Origin: Nitrospirota bacterium
GTDB taxonomy: Bacteria > Nitrospirota > Thermodesulfovibrionia > Thermodesulfovibrionales > SM23-35
DNA: 5,388 nt
Assembly: GCA_018262395.1 (NCBI GenBank)
Contig: JAGSYM010000336.1
Coordinates: 1 to 5,388, forward strand
Reading direction: 5' to 3'
Below, in pieces: positions 1 through 5,388 of the stretch. Each line of letters begins with the position of its first letter. Position 1 is the first letter of the stretch. Made by a program: the position numbers and the translations under genes. The notes under the pieces were generated by a model, which saw only the letters and a program-made list of their open reading frames with translations, made no database searches and was not told the DNA's origin.

Positions 1-879
1 GCTGTGGTGGTATGTCCCGGGGGCTGTAACCATGAGGTTTTTCATCAGCGGCTGATTGAGATCGAGCAGTTCAAGGAGACTGATATCTGTTGTGACTTTG
101 AAAATATACTCAATAACCGGAAGAATCAGTGAAACGACTGCAGCGACGCTCATGCCGCAGAGTGCGCTGAACAGGATAGAGGGTGGAGCTTTGAGGGTGA
201 ATAGCTCGCCCCGAAAGAGCAGAATAATGATGACGGTTACGACATTCGCTGCAATGACAAAGCCTCCTCCCTTCAGGAGACCTGACCGTTTTTTGCATCG
301 TATGACACTGAAGGCTGCGGTTATGCTCCCGACAAAGGCATACACCGTAAAGGATGCATCATGGAGCCAGAGACCGGTAAGAAGGCTTACGGCGAAGGAA
401 AAGGTAATCGCCGTATGAAAGTCGAATAAAAGAGAGACCAGCATTGCACCGGCGGGAATGGGAATTCCGTACAATGCGCTGTCTAATGCCTGATATTCCA
501 GTCCCCTGGAGAGGTTAATGAGAAGATACGCAAACAGCCTTCCCATGAGAAGCGTTCCGACGAGCAGCAGCCCGAGGAGAAACAGCATATTGTACTTCTT
601 TGTATACGCGGGTTTATACCGCATGATATCCCGGTAAAGGATAAACATGAGGAGACAGGCAACAAGAAATCCCCCGAGCAGTTGCTCAATTCCGATCTGC
701 ACCTGGATCGAAAGCGAAGCAATCAGCCCGCAGACAAAAATGAAGTATATCCTGATAAATTTATCCTGCCTGCTGAAACGCGTCAGAGCAGCATCGCCCT
801 TTGCCGGATTCCCGTCGATGAATGCCCTGAGAAGTGTTGAGAATTGACGTGGCTTATTCTTCTGCTGCCCGTTTTTCAT
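1..879 (-). CDS. 7TM-HD family phosphohydrolase (PgpH/YqfF type), 3' end outside the window, extracytoplasmic domain absent
   Basis: The 293 visible residues start at ATG 879, which overlaps the phoH stop by 26 bases. A basic N-terminus (MKNGQQKNKPRQ) leads into a membrane helix at about 43-59. A bundle of hydrophobic segments follows at about 66-82, 97-118, 139-155, 157-172, 176-193, 205-222 and 235-257. After it comes the family linker TTDISLLELLDLNQPLMK (263-280) and the motif APGTYHHS, where the HD phosphohydrolase domain begins and the window ends. Known members of this family hydrolyse cyclic di-AMP with that cytoplasmic HD domain. They normally carry an extracytoplasmic 7TMR-HDED domain of roughly 200 residues between the first helix and the 7TM bundle. 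Here only a few residues around LSIQVQIGIEQ (56-66) separate the two, so the sensor region is missing. The order phoH then 7TM-HD is typical, which supports the family call. The substrate is inferred from the family, because the catalytic domain is not in view. Confidence 0.87.
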   Translation of the reverse strand, partial: MKNGQQKNKPRQFSTLLRAFIDGNPAKGDAALTRFSRQDKFIRIYFIFVCGLIASLSIQVQIGIEQLLGGFLVACLLMFILYRDIMRYKPAYTKKYNMLFLLGLLLVGTLLMGRLFAYLLINLSRGLEYQALDSALYGIPIPAGAMLVSLLFDFHTAITFSFAVSLLTGLWLHDASFTVYAFVGSITAAFSVIRCKKRSGLLKGGGFVIAANVVTVIIILLFRGELFTLKAPPSILFSALCGMSVAAVVSLILPVIEYIFKVTTDISLLELLDLNQPLMKNLMVTAPGTYHHS

Positions 880-1699
880 ATTTCTCGTAGGCCTTGACGA
901 TTTCCTGAACAAGCTTGTGCCTTACGACATCCCGTTCAGAAAAATAAATAAACTTGATGCCATCAATATCGCTCAATATCCTTTCGGCCAGTATGAGGCC
1001 TGAAGCCCTGCCATGCGGAAGGTCTATTTGCGTGATATCTCCGGTTATGACGGTTTTCGAATTATAACCGAGACGTGTGAGGTACATTTTCATCTGCTCG
1101 GAGGTCGTATTCTGTGCTTCATCAAGAATTATGAATGAATCGTTCAGGGTCCTTCCCCTCATAAACGCAAGGGGAGCAATCTCAATTGTACCGCGATCAA
1201 TGAGTTTCCCGACCTTTTCTGGTTCGATCATGTCGAACAGAGCATCATAGAGCGGCCTGAGATAGGGATTCACTTTTTCAAACATCCCTGTTCCCGCGGG
1301 CCCGATTCCAATCACGATGTCAAAATTCCGGATAGCTTCTATATACTGTCGCTGCGTTTCAGTCTTCGGTATAATAAAACGTTTTTTTGAGGAAACAGGA
1401 ATATTGTTGAGAAAGAGATCTTTTATCGATATATGTTCCTCAGATGCGATGGACCTTAGTGCAAAGCGGATATCCTCAGGATTGAGATTATACCCTTCAG
1501 AGCTGATAGACCGGACATCGTGAATGATCTTCTCAGCCTTCTGTATTGCTCCGTTCTCGCCCTGAAGGAAAATCTTGTTACCGCGCTGGGAAACAATTAT
1601 ACCGAGTGTTTCCTCAATGATCCTAAGAAGTTTTTCGAATCTTCCGTAGAGGAGATCAGGCTCTTTCTCGCTGTCAAATTCGATTTCTATTGCTGGCGT
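854..1699 (-). CDS. phoH: PhoH family NTPase with an internal deletion at Walker A and a non-canonical start
   Basis: PhoH/YbeZ proteins are cytoplasmic P-loop NTPases linked to RNA metabolism and usually encoded beside the 7TM-HD and ybeY genes. The N-terminal part (residues 1-110 from ACG 1699) is KH-like: LLYGRFEKLLRIIEETLG, then NPEDIRFAL near residue 85. The pre-P-loop segment IIPKTETQRQYIEAIRNFD follows, and then IGIGPAGTG (130-138). The next residues are MFEKVNPYLRPLYDAL, which normally lie about 40 residues after the P-loop. The Walker A KT and the following LTRPAVEAGE region are therefore absent. Downstream the protein is textbook PhoH: APLAFMRGRTLND, Walker B IILDEAQNTT (D193, E194), VITGDITQIDLP, and FSERDVVRHKLVQEIVKAYEK at the end. 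The frame stays open across the junction. The total of 281 residues is about 40 short of the usual 320. The frame is open from 1744 but has no ATG, GTG or TTG before the KH-like part. The ACG at 1699 was chosen for its position 7 bases after AGGAGG. The next canonical start, GTG 1315, would discard the N-terminal domain. Confidence 0.88.
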   Translation of the reverse strand, partial: TPAIEIEFDSEKEPDLLYGRFEKLLRIIEETLGIIVSQRGNKIFLQGENGAIQKAEKIIHDVRSISSEGYNLNPEDIRFALRSIASEEHISIKDLFLNNIPVSSKKRFIIPKTETQRQYIEAIRNFDIVIGIGPAGTGMFEKVNPYLRPLYDALFDMIEPEKVGKLIDRGTIEIAPLAFMRGRTLNDSFIILDEAQNTTSEQMKMYLTRLGYNSKTVITGDITQIDLPHGRASGLILAERILSDIDGIKFIYFSERDVVRHKLVQEIVKAYEKYEKRAAEE

Positions 1700-2451
1700 A
1701 TTGCACCCTCCTGCATGACAAAAGTAACAAAAGTGCGCAGGCCCTCAGAATTTTTCAGTTTAATCGACAGAACCTCTGCTTCTTTTCTTGTCTTGAATTC
1801 ACCAACCATGACCTTATGCAATGTTTCCTGTTTTTTTGTCTTTGCTGTTGTGATATAGGACTTGTACCCTTTCTTGCTCATCTTAGTCTTGAGAGCATCT
1901 GCCTCATCAGAATTTTTGAATGCACCTGCCTGAACCGTATATTTCCTTGTTAGAGCAGTCTTTTGAGATTTCATTTTATCCTGAGCAACTTTGGTATCTT
2001 TCAACTCAGGAGAACCCTGTTTCGGCTTCGCCTCCTGCGCTTGTTTTGTCTTCGGTGTGCCCGGGGATTGTGGCTGATTACGAAGTTTTTCTGAAGAGGA
2101 CAGATCGGTATCGCGGAGCGTTGCCTGGTGTTTTGTCTGGGCGGGCTGAGTTACCTGAGGTTCACCTGTCTGCTGTTTCTTCGATGACTGCTCATTCTTC
2201 ACCGGTTCAGGCAACTGAGCTGTCTCCGGCTGCTGCAAAGACTCCTTCACCTGGGCTTCCTGAGAGCTCTGTTCCAATCCCTCCGGGGGAACGATACTGG
2301 TCATCGGCGTTTTTGCAGGAGGCTGCACTTGCTTTCCGACAAAAAATCCGAGCAAAAAACCGATGGAAGATGCAAGAACAATTGACCCAATAATCAATCC
2401 CCGGCCGATATAGAAGATTGAAGAATGCTTTTTAAAATCAACCCGTTTCAT
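1687..2451 (-). CDS. Membrane-anchored SPOR-domain protein
   Basis: This is a 254-residue bitopic inner-membrane protein. It has a short basic cytoplasmic N-terminus (MKRVDFKK) and one transmembrane helix at about 17-39 (ending GFLLGFFVGK). A long low-complexity linker rich in Q, P, K and S spans about 42-168. The C-terminal SPOR domain at about 170-245 begins KYTVQAGAFKNSDEADALK and has a second repeat at VMVGEFKTRKEAEVLSIKL. SPOR domains bind glycan strands stripped of stem peptides, typically at the division septum, so a role in cell-wall remodelling or division is likely. The ATG overlaps the queA stop in ATGA, which indicates translational coupling. The stop lies 13 bases inside the proposed phoH start region. 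The domain looks complete. The specific partner is unknown, and the linker is too degenerate to assign the protein to FtsN, DamX or DedD. Confidence 0.9.
   Translation of the reverse strand: MKRVDFKKHSSIFYIGRGLIIGSIVLASSIGFLLGFFVGKQVQPPAKTPMTSIVPPEGLEQSSQEAQVKESLQQPETAQLPEPVKNEQSSKKQQTGEPQVTQPAQTKHQATLRDTDLSSSEKLRNQPQSPGTPKTKQAQEAKPKQGSPELKDTKVAQDKMKSQKTALTRKYTVQAGAFKNSDEADALKTKMSKKGYKSYITTAKTKKQETLHKVMVGEFKTRKEAEVLSIKLKNSEGLRTFVTFVMQEGAIRQQ
1707..1712 (-). promoter_or_regulatory. Strong Shine-Dalgarno sequence of phoH
   Basis: The minus strand reads AGGAGG inside the last codons of the SPOR-protein gene. Seven bases later is ACG (1699-1697), in frame with the PhoH N-terminal domain. That places the initiation region precisely, although the codon there is not a normal start. 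A ATA at 1701-1699 also lies downstream but is in the SPOR frame and stops after four more codons. Confidence 0.6.
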
Positions 2452-3524
2452 ACGATAAGCATAGCATCCCCATATGAGAGAAATCTATACCCGCTGGCGA
2501 TAGCTTCATTGTACGCGGTGAGGATTTGTTCCCTTCCGGCAAGGGCGCAGACCAGCATGAGTGGCGTGGAACGAGGGAGGTGAAAGTTTGTGACAAGAGA
2601 ATCGATTGCCGTAAAAGTATACCCCGGATAAATAAAGATATCAGTAGTGCCTCTAACGCATTCTGACGTCTTCATCTTTCCCGTGCCAGCCTTTTTTGCC
2701 GGCGATGCTGCGCGCACAACAGGCGGTGAAAATGGATTTGAACCATTGGTATACGTTCCGCTGAAATATCCCTCCAGTGAGCGCGTTGTGGTTGTGCCAA
2801 CTGCAACAATGCGTTTTCCCAATGCCTTTGCTTCGTAAATTTCAGCAATGATTGATTTCTCAATCTCAAAATGTTCCCTGTCCATGGAATGATCTTTAAC
2901 CATGAGCGTTCTTATGGGTCTGAATGTTCCAATACCAACATGCAGGGTAATTTCCCTGATTTTTACTCCCTTCGAGGAGATGGCGTTCAGGAGTAAGTCG
3001 GTGAAATGAAGGCCTGCCGTAGGTGCAGCTATAGATCCCTCCTTCATTGCATAAACTGTCTGATAGGTCAGCCGGTCTGCCTCATCAGGTGCACGCCTGA
3101 TGTAGGGGGGTAAGGGCATATCCCCGTACTTCCATAGGAGATCCATGATATCCAGTGAAGATTGAAACCGGGCTGATATCCCCTGCTGCAGTTCCACCTC
3201 AAGTTCATCCGATATTTTCAGTCTGCCGGTGAATTTCCCCTGTGAAAGAACATCCCAGGTACCATCCGCATTTTCTCTAACGAGGAGGATCTCCAGGGTC
3301 TTTCCGTTTTTTTTGGTCCCGGTGAGCCGTGCGGGGAAAACCTTTGTGTTGTTGATAATGAGCATATCTCCCTGCTCAAGATATGAAGGCAGGTCAAGAA
3401 ATGTGCGGTGTTCGAGTGTACTATCGCGATGAAGAACAAGGAGTCTGGAACTGGTTCGTTCTCTGAGGGGTTTATTTGCAATTATGGGTTCGGGAAGAAA
3501 ATAATCGAAATCAACGGTCTTCAT
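2448..3524 (-). CDS. queA: S-adenosylmethionine:tRNA ribosyltransferase-isomerase
   Basis: QueA transfers and isomerises the ribosyl moiety of S-adenosylmethionine onto preQ1 at tRNA position 34, making epoxyqueuosine. The 358 residues match the family length (E. coli QueA is 356). Visible signatures include MKTVDFDYFLPEPIIA at the start, GDMLIINNTKVFPARLTG (52-69), MPLPPYIRR (136-144), YQTVYAMKEGSIAAPTAGLHF (154-174, nearly invariant), TLHVGIGTF (193-201), VGTTTTRSLE (242-251), DIFIYPGY (295-302), VTNFHLPRST (311-320) and the terminal YRFLSYGDAML. Between RSLEG and TDIFIYPG there are about 40 residues where E. coli has about 17, a serine-, proline- and lysine-containing insertion at a naturally variable site. 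ATG 3524 is chosen because family homology starts exactly there. The original SpoIID stop (TGA 3513-3511) overlaps it by 14 bases in another frame. No good Shine-Dalgarno sequence precedes it, so coupling to SpoIID translation is likely. As sequenced, the upstream frame reads into queA without a stop. Confidence 0.96.
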   Translation of the reverse strand: MKTVDFDYFLPEPIIANKPLRERTSSRLLVLHRDSTLEHRTFLDLPSYLEQGDMLIINNTKVFPARLTGTKKNGKTLEILLVRENADGTWDVLSQGKFTGRLKISDELEVELQQGISARFQSSLDIMDLLWKYGDMPLPPYIRRAPDEADRLTYQTVYAMKEGSIAAPTAGLHFTDLLLNAISSKGVKIREITLHVGIGTFRPIRTLMVKDHSMDREHFEIEKSIIAEIYEAKALGKRIVAVGTTTTRSLEGYFSGTYTNGSNPFSPPVVRAASPAKKAGTGKMKTSECVRGTTDIFIYPGYTFTAIDSLVTNFHLPRSTPLMLVCALAGREQILTAYNEAIASGYRFLSYGDAMLIV

Positions 3525-4490
3525 ACAACTGTATTGTCGTGCCGGGATAGAAAAAAGACAGAATTTCCTTATAATTTTTTCCTTCGCGCGCCATCCCTGA
3601 AAGAGTATCCCATCATCAACGCGGGTGATCGTGAAGTTGGTGCTCGGCAGGCGGCTCCATCCAAGCGCTTTCCTGAAATCGGTCGCATTCATTATGGTTG
3701 TCACCGACTCGGTTCTAATGCTGAGTTGCCTGACACGGTTTGTCGAAGTGAAAGACTTGACGCTGATGTCCTGAATACCTGCTATACCGGTGGCCTTTGC
3801 TATTTCGTCAAGTCGGATACTCCGCTCCCAGACGGAATACGGTGACAGGTCACAGCTTGATTCAATTGATTTCAAATACGGGTAACTTTTGCCGAATACC
3901 TCTTCAGGGTATTCTGTTTTTCCTCCGCAGGTTGAATGATAAAAAGCTTCAATGAGCGTGCCATTAAAGGTGAGTACCTCACCATTTGTAGCTGAGACAG
4001 CATATGTTATTCTCATGTCCGGATTTTTGCCCTTATAAACCTGGTGGAGGACAGATGACGCAAGGTGATACAGGGAGTTGCCGTTCATGGTTTTCTGATA
4101 CAGGGCATATGTTCGCGAGACAACGGCCTGCGCCTTCAGTGCCTCCATATCCCAGTCAGGAACAATTTCTGCAGCGACGACATCCCTGATGTACTCCTCA
4201 AGCGGAAGTTCATTGATGATGTAAAGGCCGTTTTCACCTTTCCATACATCGATATTTCCGGCGTACCGTGAGCCCATCACAAGGAGTTCTCCCTGCATGG
4301 TCCCGAGTTTCTCGATTCTCTCGTTTTTCGCAGGCAATTTTGGATAGACTTCATTCACAATCAGTACCTTGATCGTATTTTCAGTAGAGGCTGAAGCACA
4401 TAGAGAAAAATAAAAGAAAGACAATGTAAAAAGAAAGCATGGGATGATGACTTTTATAAAAAAAGAGATGAGTTTAGAGTAGTTTGTCAC
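3511..4490 (-). CDS. Secreted SpoIID/LytB-domain protein, broken by an internal deletion and frameshift
   Basis: SpoIID-family proteins are exported lytic transglycosylases that cleave glycan strands lacking stem peptides. The GTG at 4490 gives an N-terminus with two lysines, a hydrophobic core (IIPCFLFTLSFFYFSLC) and a likely signal-peptidase site near CASAS (31-35). The domain follows: INELPLEEYIRDVVAAEIVP, with the presumed catalytic Glu at 108, EALKAQAVVSRTYAL (116-130), then HSTCGGKTE (185-193) and a second Cys at 213, resembling the metal-binding cysteines of SpoIID. The first frame is good up to ILFQG (bases 3600-3594). The family's GRGxGHGVGxxQWGA block should come next but is absent. 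The C-terminal family ending appears in another frame, MAREGKNYKEILSFFYPGTT, starting at ATG 3594 and stopping at TGA 3513-3511. The missing piece is about 16 codons plus one base by family comparison. Real decay and sequence error are both possible. An intact protein would be about 340 residues. No better start than GTG 4490 exists; the frame upstream is open but is not protein-like. Confidence 0.82.
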
Positions 4491-4577
4491 TCCGATTTGT
4501 CCGGAACCTCTCTCTAAAAGAAGGATTCCCGATCTCCCGATCCCGAAAGCGTTCGGGATGGAATTGCGGGAATGACA
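4485..4577. repeat. REP/MITE-like palindromic element
   Basis: This 93-bp segment is bounded by imperfect inverted repeats: TGTCACTCCG at 4485-4494 and CGGGAATGACA at 4567-4577 (one mismatch and one indel). Inside are nested perfect arms, ATTCCCG (4525-4531) with CGGGAAT (4567-4573) and ATCCCGAA (4540-4547) with TTCGGGAT (4552-4559) around an AGCG loop. The TGTCATTCCCG ends are typical of REP-like or miniature non-autonomous elements scattered between genes in many bacterial genomes. It carries no gene. The hairpin has no U-run on either strand, so I do not call a terminator. One end supplies the proposed SpoIID GTG start. Copy number elsewhere cannot be judged from this window. Confidence 0.7.
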
Positions 4578-4630
4578 TATAATTAAATGTGCTATGTATT
4601 TAAGCTGGTTTTTAAATGATGGTGTTTTCA

Positions 4631-4858
4631 CTATCTCCTCCCGAGAAGCCAGAAAATAAGGGTTATGATTAAGCTTATGATAATGCTTGTTGCAAGGGGA
4701 AAGTAGAACGTATAATTCTTCCTTTGTATCAGGATATCTCCCGGTAGCCTGCCTATCCACGGAATCTTTCCTGAAAAGAGCAACAGACCTCCAATCGCCA
4801 TGACAATAACCCCGAGAACGATTAATAATTTTCCTATGTTCTGAATCCCTTCAGTCAT
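4631..4858 (-). CDS. DUF2905 family small membrane protein
   Basis: This is a 75-residue protein with two transmembrane helices, at about 7-28 (GKLLIVLGVIVMAIGGLLLF) and 49-72 (YTFYFPLATSII through LIFWLL). The connecting loop is the family signature, GKIPWIGRLPGDILIQRKNY (30-49). It ends in GRR. Length and layout match DUF2905, whose function is not known. The ATG at 4858 gives the full family N-terminus, including TEGIQNIGKLL; the upstream AGCAGAGA is only a weak ribosome-binding site. It sits 44 bases after queH and 140 bases before SpoIID, and may be co-transcribed with both. I infer no role in queuosine synthesis. Confidence 0.93.
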   Translation of the reverse strand: MTEGIQNIGKLLIVLGVIVMAIGGLLLFSGKIPWIGRLPGDILIQRKNYTFYFPLATSIIISLIITLIFWLLGRR

Positions 4859-4880
4859 AATATTCTCTGCTTTTTTATTC

Positions 4881-4915
4881 CCTGTTTCCTGTCCACTATC
4901 TACTATCTACTTTTC
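4881..4915. repeat. Five degenerate heptanucleotide repeats
   Basis: On the plus strand the units are CCTGTTT, CCTGTCC, ACTATCT, ACTATCT and ACTTTTC. The third and fourth are identical and the rest are related in pattern. The array covers most of the queH-DUF2905 gap and runs into the end of queH: the TAG stop and the last codons (KKSR) are written in repeat sequence, which may have altered the queH C-terminus. Short 7-base arrays like this occur between genes in several bacterial groups and have no established function. Confidence 0.5.
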
Positions 4916-5388
4916 TTAAGGTATCTTTCCATTTCCGAATACATACATCCGCAGTACTTCTGCCGGTAAAGGCCAAGTTCTTTTGAACGTCTTATGCCTT
5001 CATGCCATCCCGGCCTGAAATCTTCAGCATAAAACGGGATAGCATGCTTTTTCCCCATTTCTTCCCCGATGCGCATTATGATATCAAATTTCTGATACGG
5101 ACTCACAAGGAGCGATGTTGTGAAACCGTCAAGAGCCATGCGCTTTGCTGTTCTGGCTGTTTCTTCAAGTCTCATGGCATAGCAGACAGAACACCGGTTA
5201 TCCTCATCATGCACAACCGCTCGCACGAATTCTTTCAGACCGTACTGGCCGGCATATTCGATATCGAGATTCCACTCTTTCTGGAGTCGCTGGAGGGATT
5301 CGAGGCGCATTGCATATTCGGTATACGGATGGACATTCGGATTAAGCCAGAATCCCCTGACATCGATATTTTTTGAGAAAAGGGTTTG
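4903..5388 (-). CDS. queH: Epoxyqueuosine reductase QueH, N-terminus outside the window
   Basis: QueH reduces epoxyqueuosine in tRNA to queuosine, the last step of the pathway, and is a metal-dependent enzyme unrelated to the cobalamin enzyme QueG. The visible 161 residues begin QTLFSKNIDVRGFWLNPN and include NPNVHPYTEYAMRLESL (17-33), matching the family's NPNIHP..E...RL motif. RCSVCYAMRLEETA follows with a CxxC pair, then TTSLLVSPYQKFDII, FYAEDFRPGWHEGI and the C-terminal YCGCMYSEMERYL. The conserved N-terminal cysteine motif (CCxPC type) would lie just beyond base 5388, so perhaps 20-40 residues are missing. Calling the gene from ATG 5310 would be wrong, because homology continues upstream to the window edge. 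It shares the cluster with queA, which makes its substrate. The last residues lie in a short heptamer repeat array. Confidence 0.93.
   Translation of the reverse strand, partial: QTLFSKNIDVRGFWLNPNVHPYTEYAMRLESLQRLQKEWNLDIEYAGQYGLKEFVRAVVHDEDNRCSVCYAMRLEETARTAKRMALDGFTTSLLVSPYQKFDIIMRIGEEMGKKHAIPFYAEDFRPGWHEGIRRSKELGLYRQKYCGCMYSEMERYLKKSR

Noticed and set aside
56..418. Plus-strand open frame of 120 codons
   Set aside because: It is antisense to the 7TM region of the HD protein, which has clear family motifs; the plus-strand product looks random.
854..1315. PhoH starting at GTG 1315
   Set aside because: This removes the KH-like N-terminal domain, which is clearly encoded in the same frame up to the Shine-Dalgarno sequence at 1712-1707.
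1920..2393. Plus-strand open frame of 157 codons
   Set aside because: It lies antisense to the low-complexity linker and TM region of the SPOR protein and shows no recognisable domain; it is a shadow.
3408..3845. Plus-strand open frame of 145 codons
   Set aside because: It runs antisense across the queA start and the SpoIID C-terminus, and both have strong family matches.
4525..4573. Rho-independent terminator
   Set aside because: The nested hairpin is not followed by a T-run on either strand and is better explained as the core of the repeat element.
4578..4583. TATAAT as a -10 promoter box
   Set aside because: It is on the plus strand, where there is no gene to drive, and no -35 partner is visible; the region is simply AT-rich.
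2448..4760. A single 770-residue coding region starting at ATG 4760
   Set aside because: Its first 90 residues overlap the DUF2905 gene and the palindromic element and resemble no protein. SpoIID homology starts after GTG 4490 and QueA homology at ATG 3524.
4903..5310. QueH starting at ATG 5310
   Set aside because: Family motifs (WLNPNVHPYTEYA) continue in frame upstream to the window edge, so this Met is internal.

Overview
All supported genes lie on the minus strand and read from right to left as one tightly packed cluster: queH (cut by the right edge), a small DUF2905 membrane protein, a secreted SpoIID/LytB-domain protein, queA, a membrane-anchored SPOR-domain protein, phoH, and a 7TM-HD phosphohydrolase of the PgpH/YqfF type (cut by the left edge). 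From the SpoIID gene leftward, neighbouring genes overlap by 4 to 26 bases, as expected for a translationally coupled operon. The moderate base composition, the SPOR and SpoIID/LytB envelope proteins, a phoH-7TM-HD pair and QueH in place of QueG suggest an anaerobic diderm bacterium, perhaps Nitrospirota or a deltaproteobacterium-like lineage. That placement is inference and is weak.

Two genes act at the end of queuosine synthesis: QueA builds epoxyqueuosine on tRNA and QueH reduces it to queuosine. Two genes concern the envelope: SpoIID/LytB is a peptidoglycan-denuding lytic transglycosylase family, and SPOR domains bind denuded glycan. PhoH followed by a 7TM-HD protein is a widely conserved pair, usually followed by ybeY, which would lie beyond base 1.

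The striking feature is damage at conserved positions in otherwise clean reading frames. PhoH stops matching its family inside the Walker A motif (GPAGTG without KT) and resumes about 40 residues later. PhoH also has no ATG, GTG or TTG start; an ACG sits at the ideal distance from a strong Shine-Dalgarno sequence. SpoIID loses its conserved GHGVG..QWGA block in a deletion that also shifts the frame, and this accidentally joins SpoIID in frame to queA. The 7TM-HD protein runs from its first membrane helix straight into the 7TM bundle, without the roughly 200-residue extracytoplasmic domain. The PhoH and SpoIID junctions both read CAGGGATG. Whether this is real gene decay, recurrent short-homology deletion, or an assembly or gap-closing artefact cannot be settled from the sequence; artefact is a serious possibility.

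Non-coding DNA is scarce. The 140 bases between the DUF2905 and SpoIID genes hold a 93-bp REP/MITE-like element whose terminal repeat supplies the only plausible SpoIID start codon. The queH-DUF2905 gap carries five degenerate heptanucleotide repeats. I found no tRNA, rRNA, CRISPR array, riboswitch or convincing terminator or promoter. No gap between genes exceeds 300 bases.
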